Shown: one piece after another, positions 55,968 to 63,920 of the stretch | How positions within the stretch are numbered: position 1 is the stretch's first letter | How the letters are laid out: every line of letters starts with the position of its first letter | Assembly (NCBI GenBank): GCA_022824965.1 | Contig: JAJDYY010000006.1 | Location: 248,001 to 312,000 of the forward strand | Origin: Gammaproteobacteria bacterium | GTDB lineage: Bacteria; Pseudomonadota; Gammaproteobacteria; UBA4575 | Direction: 5' to 3' | Length of the DNA: 64,000 nucleotides | The notes under the pieces: model-generated | What the model was told of the DNA's origin: nothing | Database searches by the model: none | Seen by the model: the letters and a program-made list of their open reading frames with translations, nothing else | Position numbers and translations under genes: made by a program

Positions 55968-57734
55968 TTAGGTTGTGTAGTCACTGACACCCGGGTTGTC
56001 TCCGAGATTTTTCAGTTTGGGCGTGTTCAGCCTGGACACCCTGATGCTCTTGTGTTCGCGTATATATTGAGCGACAACGTCCCACACGGGAGGACCGGGA
56101 GATTTTGACCCTACCGTGGCCCATCCGGCCACCTTGTAGGTTTTGTTCGCTTCAATTTTTTCTCCGGTGTCCAAAGTCATCTCTGAAATCCTGTTGCCGG
56201 TAGAGGCCATCGGGTCACACACGTAGTTCATGCCGCCCAGGCGAACCATATCTCCTCCCTGCTGATAGTACGGGTCCGGGTTGAACAGGTTGTCGCACAC
56301 ATCTTCAAGTATGAGCTTGATGGTTTCACCACTCATGTCCATGGCATAGGTCTCGGGATACGTCATACAGGTTTGTGTCAGTACATGCTCCATCGTGATG
56401 TCATCACCCGGCAGTACCGACACTCCCCACCTGAAGCCGGGCGACAATGAAATCTGGGTATCCAGCTGTTCGGTCAGGGCATCGCAAATCACCTGGTCAA
56501 ACGACCCGTTGAAGTTCCCTCGCCGGTACAGCAGGGAATCCGCAACACCCAGTTTTTCCTGCAATTCGCCGAGATAGGGTTGTCTGACTTTTTCGATATA
56601 GGCAAGCATCTCGGGATCGGCATCCAGCAGGTTGGAAAATACCGGCAGCAACCGGTAGCTGTAACCGGACACTTTGTTGTTTTTGACATCAAGATCCATG
56701 ACACCGAGAAACTTGCCGTTGGATCCTGCATTGGTCACTAAAGTCACGCCGCTCGCATTCTTCACTTCGATTGCCCGAGGTACCCCGTCATGGGTGTGGC
56801 CTCCAAAGATCGCCGTCAGTCCCGTCACACGGCTCGCCATCTTCAAGTCAACGTCCATCCCGTTATGGGAAATGAGTACAACGGCGGCCGGTTTTTCCTT
56901 CTCATGTACGGTGTCAATGACTTGCTGCATCTCGTCATCGCGAATACCGAATGACCAGTAGGGAATAAACCGTTGAGGGTTGGCAATGGGGGTATAGGGG
57001 AAGGCCTGTCCGATGACGGCAATACGCACACCGCCGAGTTCCTTGATGGTATAGGGTTTGAATATGTGCCCGGTATTTTCATCATAGGCAGGCTGGTCTT
57101 CGAAAAAGCCGTCTTCTGTCAGCTTGACATTTTGCGCGACGAACTCACCGTGGAAATTCTGGATATTCTCCATCACCTCCGCGTCGTGATAAGTGAACTC
57201 CCAGTGACCCGTCATCACGTCAACGCCGAGCAGATTACAGGCACCAACCATATCCTTGCCACGGGTCCAGTAGGCCGTACCTGATCCCTGCCAGGTGTCA
57301 CCTCCATCCAGCAACAAGGTGCGCTCTTCGCCGAACTCGTGTCTGAGTTTTTTTACCAGTGTGGACAGGTGCGCAAACCCCCCCACCTTTCCGTATTTTC
57401 TGGCTGCGTCAATAAAATCAAGGAAGGTGAACGCATGTACAGCCATGTCGTTTTCCGCACTCAGGCCAAACCGGTCCAGCAAGCGGGTACCCACAAGATG
57501 GGGGGCTTTTCCGTAGGCTTCGCCTACACCGATGTTGACGTTTGGTTCGCGAAAATAGACGGGTAGAAGCTGGGCATGGCAATCCGTAATGTGAAGGAGT
57601 CTCACATTACCCTTTTTGGGAACCTCGTATACACCGGCATGCTTACCGGCTTTCAGGCCTTGGGATACGGGCAATACCCCTGCCGCAGCAGCTGCATTCA
57701 GTAATGACAGGAATTGACGGCGCGTTAAGTGCAC
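55968..57734 (-). CDS. soxB: Thiosulfohydrolase SoxB
   Basis: SoxB hydrolyses sulfate from the SoxY-bound thiosulfonate, using two manganese ions. The 588-residue protein has a twin-arginine signal (LTRRQFLSLLN) and metallophosphoesterase motifs: ITDCHAQ, DGGDTWQGSG, GHWEFTY, SHNGMD and GGHTHDG. The C-terminal 5'-nucleotidase domain is complete. The GTG start at 57734 is used by frame and signal position; the ribosome binding site is poor. Confidence 0.97.
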   Translation of the reverse strand: MHLTRRQFLSLLNAAAAAGVLPVSQGLKAGKHAGVYEVPKKGNVRLLHITDCHAQLLPVYFREPNVNIGVGEAYGKAPHLVGTRLLDRFGLSAENDMAVHAFTFLDFIDAARKYGKVGGFAHLSTLVKKLRHEFGEERTLLLDGGDTWQGSGTAYWTRGKDMVGACNLLGVDVMTGHWEFTYHDAEVMENIQNFHGEFVAQNVKLTEDGFFEDQPAYDENTGHIFKPYTIKELGGVRIAVIGQAFPYTPIANPQRFIPYWSFGIRDDEMQQVIDTVHEKEKPAAVVLISHNGMDVDLKMASRVTGLTAIFGGHTHDGVPRAIEVKNASGVTLVTNAGSNGKFLGVMDLDVKNNKVSGYSYRLLPVFSNLLDADPEMLAYIEKVRQPYLGELQEKLGVADSLLYRRGNFNGSFDQVICDALTEQLDTQISLSPGFRWGVSVLPGDDITMEHVLTQTCMTYPETYAMDMSGETIKLILEDVCDNLFNPDPYYQQGGDMVRLGGMNYVCDPMASTGNRISEMTLDTGEKIEANKTYKVAGWATVGSKSPGPPVWDVVAQYIREHKSIRVSRLNTPKLKNLGDNPGVSDYTT

Positions 57735-57764
57735 TGCGTGGTTGCCGAACGGACCCGGGCAAAC

Positions 57765-58097
57765 CTATTGCAAGTAGGATGGGTGGCCCGCTTTTCCTTT
57801 TTGCGAAACGGCCTGCTCGTACCCAAGTTCGCACTGTGTTTTGGCTTTCTGTGCGAGCTTGGTCGCTTTCTCGAAATCTCCGTCAGCCGCGGCTTGCTCC
57901 GCCTGTTTCAGGAACTTCCCGACGTCGCGCCATTCGCCGCCTACGGAATTCGCCTTCTTTTGTGCAGCCTTGGCCTCGCTTAACAAAGTTGCAAATTCGG
58001 CATCCTCTGCAGCGGATACGTCGGCGAACAAGCCGGTGGACAACAGCATGCCCGTGGTGACGATTGAAATTAAAATATATTTGAGCAGTACTCCCAT
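57765..58097 (-). CDS. soxK: SoxXA-binding protein SoxK
   Basis: The 110-residue protein has a signal peptide (LISIVTTGMLLSTGLFADVSAA) and a helical, Lys/Ala/Glu-rich mature part (SEAKAAQKKANSVGGEW, KATKLAQKAKTQCELGYEQA) matching the SoxXA-binding protein found in some gammaproteobacterial SoxXAK complexes. It lies between soxA and soxB, the expected place. Sequence conservation of the family is modest, so position supports the call. Confidence 0.87.
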   Translation of the reverse strand: MGVLLKYILISIVTTGMLLSTGLFADVSAAEDAEFATLLSEAKAAQKKANSVGGEWRDVGKFLKQAEQAAADGDFEKATKLAQKAKTQCELGYEQAVSQKGKAGHPSYLQ

Positions 58098-58150
58098 TGC
58101 CTGGTTCTCCCGAATAGATCTACTAGATGGATACAGATTTCACAGATTCA

Positions 58151-58987
58151 TCATTTGCGTGATGAGGGGCCATTCAACACAACCCCGTTACTCATATGTG
58201 TATGAAAGTATTCCAGGTTGCGATACTCCTCACCTTGGGCGGGGAAGGGTTTTGCACGGACCTGCTTGTTACAGCCGGTATAACGGCGATGCAGTGTCCC
58301 GACAGTCCCCCACTTTGAACGATAGACAGGCCAGCCCGTGGTCTGACCCACGGCCGGGCTCAGGACATCGGAGCGCAAATTCATGCCTGAACTGCTGAAG
58401 TGACAGTGGCTGCAGGAAAAATTCAATTGTCCCCTGCGCGTGAAGTAGAACTCCTTGCCTTGTTTATAGGCTTCCAGTGCCCGCGGATCATCCGCAGGTA
58501 TCACCACGTTGGTCAGCTGCCCGCGGCTCTCATAGGCCATGTACGCCAGAATGTCATTGATGGGTCCCTTCTTGTACTTCAAAGGCTTCTCCCCATTGGC
58601 TTCCCGGCACTGGTTGATCGCAAGCGCTAAGGTTATGACCTTGCCCTGTTCCTTGCTCCACTGCGGATACAGGTGCTTGGAACCTGGTCCGTTCTGGAAG
58701 CAGTCGGCATAGGATTTTCCGTTCGCAAACGCGGTATTCCACATGGATTCGCCACGTTCAACGAATGGCTCGTAAGGCGGAAATTCCTCAATCGCCTCCC
58801 AGTTTTCACGCAACTGGGCATTGACGGCGTAAACACCATTCGCAAATTCCTGAAAATCGATATTAGGAAAACGTTTTTTGAAGTAGTCCTGATATAACCT
58901 CACATTGTCCTCAGGGCTTGCGGATAGTGGTTGCACGAATAACGAACATACCAATACCAGAACGGTAGCGATCAATGCATTTTTCAT
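58151..58987 (-). CDS. soxA: SoxA, c-type cytochrome of SoxXA, single heme
   Basis: SoxA with SoxX forms the cytochrome that joins thiosulfate to the SoxY cysteine. From ATG 58987 (GGGGAGGAAA ribosome binding site) it is 278 residues with a signal peptide. Only one CxxCH (CSHCH) is present. The N-terminal heme site of diheme SoxA is replaced by the lone-Cys YADCFQNG, so this is the single-heme type. The cysteine in YTGCNKQVRAKPF is the expected active-site persulfide ligand. Confidence 0.96.
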   Translation of the reverse strand: MKNALIATVLVLVCSLFVQPLSASPEDNVRLYQDYFKKRFPNIDFQEFANGVYAVNAQLRENWEAIEEFPPYEPFVERGESMWNTAFANGKSYADCFQNGPGSKHLYPQWSKEQGKVITLALAINQCREANGEKPLKYKKGPINDILAYMAYESRGQLTNVVIPADDPRALEAYKQGKEFYFTRRGQLNFSCSHCHFSSSGMNLRSDVLSPAVGQTTGWPVYRSKWGTVGTLHRRYTGCNKQVRAKPFPAQGEEYRNLEYFHTHMSNGVVLNGPSSRK

Positions 58988-59019
58988 TTTTCCTCCCCAA
59001 TAACCATGGCCCGTGACCA

Positions 59020-59334
59020 TCACTTGACCACGGCTTCTCTCGAATCAGCATTACCCATATTATCGACCCAGCTGATCTTGATTGTGTCTCCTTTACTCGC
59101 ACCTTTGAATTTGAATGCGAAGTACGGATTCTTTGCCACACCCGCCCCGGTGTCTGCGTGGAAAACCACCTTACCGTGAGCCTCGGCTTTCACTTCTTGT
59201 ATGAAGTGAGCCGGGACGAGTTTTTTTGTCTTGCTGTCTTTGCGCGTCCCGGTTTCCATGGGGTGCGTGACGAGCACTTTCACCGTGACGGTGTCGTCCG
59301 TGCTCTTGGCACGAATTTTGATCGTTTCAGCCAT
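59020..59334 (-). CDS. soxZ: SoxZ carrier subunit
   Basis: SoxZ binds SoxY to form the substrate carrier. The 104-residue protein has the SoxZ sequence pattern (THPMETGTRKD, VPAHFIQEVKAEAHGKVVF, NPYFAFKFKG) and no signal peptide of its own; it should be exported with the twin-arginine SoxY. It is 32 bp before soxA and 24 bp after soxY. Confidence 0.96.
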   Translation of the reverse strand: MAETIKIRAKSTDDTVTVKVLVTHPMETGTRKDSKTKKLVPAHFIQEVKAEAHGKVVFHADTGAGVAKNPYFAFKFKGASKGDTIKISWVDNMGNADSREAVVK

Positions 59335-59358
59335 ATCAATTTACCTTCTGTCTATGTA

Positions 59359-59808
59359 TTAACCGCCACATCCGCCGATAGTCACTTTGACTTCCTTCGT
59401 GCCCTTGTACAGCTGGCCACCCGATTTCACCAATGCAACGACATCGGATGTTTTTGCCATCTTGATGCGTACTGATACGAACGGCTCGCTGTCGGTAAGA
59501 TCAAAGCTTGCGACCAGCGGCGAGGGGTTATTCGGTACGATGATGGAAATGGATTCCGTATTGGCGATCTTGCTGGTAACCGAAATAGGCACCACGGCGC
59601 CGTTCTCGGCAATTTCAGGTGCCTTGATCACGATATCACCGGCTGCCGATTCGGTTGTACCCAGCAGTGCATTCATCGCGTCATCCATGGATTTCGCCTT
59701 GAAGGCACTTTCCGGCCAGGCGGCCAGCAAAAGTTTCGGCAAACCAGCCATGGTCACCAAACCAGCAACAACTGCATTCTTGATTACTGCTCTTCGTGTA
59801 ATACTCAT
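59359..59808 (-). CDS. soxY: SoxY carrier subunit
   Basis: SoxY holds the sulfur substrate on a C-terminal cysteine swinging arm. The 149-residue protein has a twin-arginine signal (ITRRAVIKNAVV) and ends GGCGG, the diagnostic carrier motif. It is complete. It sits between soxX and soxZ in the same operon. Confidence 0.97.
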   Translation of the reverse strand: MSITRRAVIKNAVVAGLVTMAGLPKLLLAAWPESAFKAKSMDDAMNALLGTTESAAGDIVIKAPEIAENGAVVPISVTSKIANTESISIIVPNNPSPLVASFDLTDSEPFVSVRIKMAKTSDVVALVKSGGQLYKGTKEVKVTIGGCGG

Positions 59809-59849
59809 AGTTCCGACCTCATCAAAATCTCAAAATAGAGTGTACGTAG

Positions 59850-60218
59850 CTACAGGGTGTACAGATACTCGACAATGTTATCGATATCTTGCTCACTGAT
59901 CACCTTATGCCTGCCAAACGGCGGCATCATCGCCTCCGGGCGTGATGTGGTGATATCCCATATCATGTCTCGAAGCTTCTGCCTGTCCGGAAAACGGGCT
60001 TTCATCGCGACCAGGGGCGGACCCAGATTGCCGGGCGCCTCACCATCTTCCATCAGGTGACAGGACAGACAGTTTCCCGCTCTTCGATCAAATGCAACTT
60101 TCTTGCCCTGCTCCACAGCATTTTCATCAGCCAGTACGACAGGCTGCACGACGAACACACTTGCCGCAAACATCGCGGCCAAAAGCACATAGATTGAATG
60201 ATTGAATGGTGTCCTCAT
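59850..60218 (-). CDS. soxX: SoxX, monoheme cytochrome c
   Basis: SoxX is the small cytochrome partner of SoxA. From ATG 60218 (GGAGGAGCAG ribosome binding site) the 122-residue protein has a signal peptide, heme motif CLSCH and methionine ligand region MMPPFG. It is the first gene of soxXYZAKB. No soxCD, soxV or soxR-type regulator lies in the window. Confidence 0.95.
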   Translation of the reverse strand: MRTPFNHSIYVLLAAMFAASVFVVQPVVLADENAVEQGKKVAFDRRAGNCLSCHLMEDGEAPGNLGPPLVAMKARFPDRQKLRDMIWDITTSRPEAMMPPFGRHKVISEQDIDNIVEYLYTL

Positions 60219-60668
60219 CTGCTCCTCCACCTCATATTACTGGTCAAATGTTATTGTGTATCCGCTTGCCCAATTTTCAATGCCTTGTCGCCCGCAGGCC
60301 ACTCCGGTCATGTGACAACTTTATTGCCCCGCTGTAAGGATGTCTTCTGTTCCGGCCTCATGCCACGTAATCTACGGCCCGTACCGCACACCGCAATCGC
60401 GGCACACCGGTCCAGTGCCTAAAATATATACAAAGACGGGGGTTGAGCCTAGAATTTCTGGCACCAGTAGGGTTTGTGCAGTGCCTTTGTATCGGAAACA
60501 TGGATTTGGTTTCCTGAACATTCGCCTGGCGCAGTCCGGGAAGGTACTGTTCCAGACACATAAATCTTAGTATATATGGAATTTACTTACAACCATTTTA
60601 GGAATTGAATACGGACAGCACTGTCTCGTCTGTTTTTTTGCAAGGACTGGAATCGCGATCGATCGTAT
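60219..60668. promoter_or_regulatory. Divergent region between soxX and the histidine kinase
   Basis: This 450-bp region separates the sox operon from the sensor kinase. It contains copy B of the intergenic element (60431-60602) and a direct repeat GCACACCG at 60386-60393 and 60402-60409 (16-bp period), a good candidate transcription-factor site for soxX on the minus strand. No gene is visible. Confidence 0.55.
60431..60602 (+). repeat. Intergenic element copy B
   Basis: This is the second copy of the element at 52328-52497. AAGACGGGG is at 60433-60441 and the 40-bp core is at 60563-60602, starting AATCTTAGTATATA (14 identical bases) and matching 31 of 40 positions overall. The middle of the element is far less similar, so the ends look like the constrained parts. 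It ends 66 bp before the histidine kinase start. Confidence 0.7.
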
Positions 60669-62627
60669 ATGCCTGAAGAAACCGGAACCAGCCAACTGAA
60701 TCTACAAAAACCGTTCCCCGAAAGCATGTGGGGATTCGCTGCAGTGGTCTTGATCGCAGTGGCATTGATCCTGCTGGTCCTGTCCATAGCCCGGTTTTAT
60801 ACCTTCAAGGAAGATGTGGGCAACCTGATGAATATCTCGGCGGTTTCCGTATCCAGGGAAATCGAAGCCACGCTGGAAGACCTGCACCGGGACGTTGCCA
60901 TATTCACCGCAGAAAACTCCGAATTGCTTTCCAAGATCTACAGGGACAAGGATTACGAATCCCGGGAGTTCATTAACCTGAAGAACGCCCTGGAGAGACG
61001 TGTGCCCGATATGTTCACATTTACCATTGCAAACGAGGAAGGCACCGATATCTTGGACGATTTCAATTTCAAAGTTGGCGATATCTGCAAGATTGACATC
61101 CAGAATTTTGTGCTGAATACGTACAGGCCGGAAATCCGTATTCACCCGCTCCCCGGGGGCTACCACTTTGATGTCATGATCCCATTCGTGGGGTTCAATA
61201 ATGAAGTACTGGTATTTTTCGTCAGTTTCATCCCCCGGGAAATCACAAGGATACTGGAGAGCTATACCAATCCGAATTACGAGGTCATCGTCTCCAGCAC
61301 CCTGCATCAGGGCCTGATCGAGATCACGGAACATGGATCCAGAGACATGATCAGTGAGCCGTTTTTCCTGACCGACCAGGTCGTCAGCTCGAGCATACCG
61401 ATCCAGGGAACCGTCTGGGAATCATCCGTCGTTCCCAAACCGGGCCTGTACTCGGGCTACATCAAAAGCATCATTGCAGATGCCGCGGTCCTGTTTGGCC
61501 TGTTTGTCCTGACCTGCACCCCGATGTTCGTGATCATCGTCAGGCAATTCAGAAAGAAGCAGTCTGCGCTGCTGGCCCTGAAAGAGAGCGAAAACCGGTA
61601 CTTCGACCTGTATGAGTATGCACCGGACATGTACATGACGATTACACAGCAGGGAAGCATCGTGCTTGCCAACAGGCATGCGCGGGAGTTCTTCAGTCAG
61701 GACAAGGACAGCCTTGAGAGCGAAAACATATCGGACCTACTGGACCCAGAAAGCGCACAGGCACTCAGAAAGCTCAGTGAAAAAATGTACAAATTCGATC
61801 GTCAGGCGTCCCAGATCGAACTGGTGCGAAATGAAAAATTAGGATTCAAGTCCATACTTCATGCAAGATTACGGTTGACTTCGGTTGTGCGAGATGAAGC
61901 CAGAAACCTGCTCATTGTCTGTCGTGACGTGACCTCGCAAAAGACAGAATCGCAGCGCAAGCTCAGGTTTGCCCAGGCACAAAGGGATTCTTTAGTCCGG
62001 GAAGTGCATCATCGGATCAAGAACAATCTGCAAAATGTAGTTTCCCTGCTTGCCACCTACTCAAGGAAAACTCCTGACCTACAGCCCATCATACATGATG
62101 CATCTGCTAAGATTAGTTCTATTGCAGAGGCCTATGGCCTGCAAAGCCGCTCCACCAAAAGCATCGTTTATATCGGCGACCTTGTAACGGCCATCATCGA
62201 AAATGAAAGAAAACTGTTTTTGTCGCAGCTCAACCTGAGCATTTCCGATGAGCTTAGAGAAAACGGAAAGGTTGCGGAACGCGAAGTCACACCGGTTGCA
62301 GTCATATTGTCTGAACTCATCACAAATGCAATCAAGCATGGCGAGAAATCACTTGGGGCACGCGTTGTGCATGTAAATCTGACCAAGGAAACCGAATCCG
62401 TTCGCATCGAGATCGTCAATAGCATCCGCAAAGACGCACTGGATTCGCCTACCCCGAACAACCTGACCTCCGGGCAGGGACTCGCGCTCATCCGGTCTCT
62501 TCTCCCGCCCGAGGGTGCCACCCTGACTCACACCGATAAGAACTCCCGAATGCACGTGGTCCTGAAACTTTTCTCACCCCAGGTCATCACGTTCGTACAG
62601 GATCAACCTAGCAAGTTCGCGGTTTGA
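60669..62627 (+). CDS. Membrane sensor histidine kinase, HisKA_2 type with PAS domain
   Basis: The 652-residue protein has a transmembrane helix (about 20-42), a periplasmic sensing region (about 45-265), a second helix (about 268-292), a PAS-like domain (about 305-425), a HisKA_2 dimerisation domain with VREVHHRIKNNLQNV (phospho-His in HH), and an HATPase domain (ELITNAIKHG, GQGLALI). The HisKA_2 class usually phosphorylates single-domain or RNA-binding regulators. It is 3 bp upstream of an ANTAR regulator and divergent from the sox operon, so thiosulfate or another sulfur signal is a plausible input. Confidence 0.9.
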   Translation: MPEETGTSQLNLQKPFPESMWGFAAVVLIAVALILLVLSIARFYTFKEDVGNLMNISAVSVSREIEATLEDLHRDVAIFTAENSELLSKIYRDKDYESREFINLKNALERRVPDMFTFTIANEEGTDILDDFNFKVGDICKIDIQNFVLNTYRPEIRIHPLPGGYHFDVMIPFVGFNNEVLVFFVSFIPREITRILESYTNPNYEVIVSSTLHQGLIEITEHGSRDMISEPFFLTDQVVSSSIPIQGTVWESSVVPKPGLYSGYIKSIIADAAVLFGLFVLTCTPMFVIIVRQFRKKQSALLALKESENRYFDLYEYAPDMYMTITQQGSIVLANRHAREFFSQDKDSLESENISDLLDPESAQALRKLSEKMYKFDRQASQIELVRNEKLGFKSILHARLRLTSVVRDEARNLLIVCRDVTSQKTESQRKLRFAQAQRDSLVREVHHRIKNNLQNVVSLLATYSRKTPDLQPIIHDASAKISSIAEAYGLQSRSTKSIVYIGDLVTAIIENERKLFLSQLNLSISDELRENGKVAEREVTPVAVILSELITNAIKHGEKSLGARVVHVNLTKETESVRIEIVNSIRKDALDSPTPNNLTSGQGLALIRSLLPPEGATLTHTDKNSRMHVVLKLFSPQVITFVQDQPSKFAV

Positions 62628-62630
62628 CCC

Positions 62631-63242
62631 ATGCAGGAAAGGATCTCCGTTTTGCTTGCCGACGATGACCGTCTGGGCCTGGTCGCGCTTCGCAACGGCT
62701 TGCAGGATGCCGGCTTCGAGGTGCACACGGCTGAGAATGGAACCGATGCCCTGACCCTGGGACTGAAGCATGGTCCTGACATTGCCGTACTGGACGTGAA
62801 AATGCCGTCCTTGGACGGTCTGGAAGTGGCGAAACGCCTGTTCTCGGAGAAACAGATCCCGTTTATCTTCCTGACGGCCTATTCCGAGGAGGCGCTGGTA
62901 CAGCAAGCGACTCGCAACGGTGCCCTGGGATATATCGTCAAGCCTGTCGAAACCGATCAGTTGATCCCGATCATCAAGACCAGCCTGGAGAGAGCGCGCG
63001 ATCTGGAGAAACTCAAGCAGTCACAGGCGCATTTGAATATCGCCCTGAATGCCAACCGTGAAATCAGCGAAGCGATCGGTATCCTTGTCGGTCGAGGACA
63101 TGCCGGAAATAAAGACGAGGCATTTGAAAAGCTCCGCCGCTATTCCCGCAAGCGGGAAATGAAAATCAAGGACGTGGCCGGCGACCTGGTGAGGCAAGTG
63201 AGCGAGGTCAACAAGCTGTTGCAGCAAATCACCGATGCCTGA
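62631..63242 (+). CDS. Response regulator with ANTAR RNA-binding domain
   Basis: The 203-residue protein has a receiver domain (DDDR acidic pocket, phospho-acceptor in AVLDVKMPSLDG, Lys in YIVKPVE) and a C-terminal ANTAR domain (about 140-195: NREISEAIGILVGRG, DEAFEKLRRYSRKREMKIKDVAGDL). ANTAR proteins bind a paired hexaloop RNA and act as antiterminators. Its target is unknown; the upstream regions of the porin and of soxX are worth testing. It is 3 bp after the histidine kinase gene. Confidence 0.92.
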   Translation: MQERISVLLADDDRLGLVALRNGLQDAGFEVHTAENGTDALTLGLKHGPDIAVLDVKMPSLDGLEVAKRLFSEKQIPFIFLTAYSEEALVQQATRNGALGYIVKPVETDQLIPIIKTSLERARDLEKLKQSQAHLNIALNANREISEAIGILVGRGHAGNKDEAFEKLRRYSRKREMKIKDVAGDLVRQVSEVNKLLQQITDA

Positions 63243-63308
63243 GCATCCGTCCACAGAACAGCGTTTCACCCTCCGGATCGGGGAATAGGCAAGGGAGCAG
63301 ATATCAAC

Positions 63309-63758
63309 ATGCCACGAATCCATGTGCGACCTTTTCCGCTGCTGTTTGCTGCCTTTGTGATCATTCCGATCATCGAGATCTACCTGCTGATCCAGGTTGG
63401 CAGCCTGATCGGTGCACTGCCGACCATCGGGCTGGTCGTGCTGACCGCTGTGCTGGGCGTGGCCCTGCTGCGTGCCCAGGGGTGGCAGACCTACCTCAGG
63501 CTCCAGCGATCCCTGTCCGAGGGCCGCTACCCTGCCACGGAGATCCTCGAGGGCGTGGCATTGCTTGTGGGTGGCGCCTTGCTGCTCACCCCGGGGTTTT
63601 TTACCGACTTTATCGGCTTTGTCTGCCTGGTGCCCTGGACCCGCCGGAGCCTGATTTCGTGGTCCATGGTCCGTTATGTCCGGGTCTATCCGAATACCCT
63701 TCACGGAGGACCCGGGGGAAGCATCTACGAAGGGGAAACTACCCACCGGGACGACTGA
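63309..63758 (+). CDS. fxsA: FxsA family membrane protein
   Basis: The 149-residue protein has four hydrophobic helices and the FxsA segments (IPIIEIYLLIQVGSLIGALPTI, GGALLLTPGFFTDFIGF). FxsA is a cytoplasmic-membrane protein that affects phage exclusion; its cell function is unclear. It lies before groES, the usual gammaproteobacterial order. Confidence 0.93.
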   Translation: MPRIHVRPFPLLFAAFVIIPIIEIYLLIQVGSLIGALPTIGLVVLTAVLGVALLRAQGWQTYLRLQRSLSEGRYPATEILEGVALLVGGALLLTPGFFTDFIGFVCLVPWTRRSLISWSMVRYVRVYPNTLHGGPGGSIYEGETTHRDD

Positions 63759-63789
63759 GTTTCAAGGCCATTTACGGCGAAGAAACCGC

Positions 63790-63817
63790 TTGACATCACG
63801 CATTTCGTGCGTACTAT
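63790..63817 (+). promoter_or_regulatory. groES promoter, sigma-70 type
   Basis: TTGACA (63790-63795) and TACTAT (63812-63817) are 16 bp apart and lie about 105 bp before groES. The -10 touches the CIRCE operator, so repressor binding would block the polymerase. Confidence 0.85.
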
Positions 63818-63843
63818 TAGCACTCTTTCGTGAGGAGTGCTAA
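63817..63843 (+). promoter_or_regulatory. CIRCE operator (HrcA site)
   Basis: TTAGCACTC and GAGTGCTAA are perfect inverted 9-bp arms with a 9-bp spacer, identical to the CIRCE consensus. HrcA represses groESL through this element and releases it after heat shock. The hrcA gene is not in the window. Confidence 0.97.
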
Positions 63844-63920
63844 TACTTGCAGCCTCCATAGATAAAACAAACACGTTATCAACATCCGATTCAGTCGATA
63901 TTTTTAAGGAGGCAATCCTG

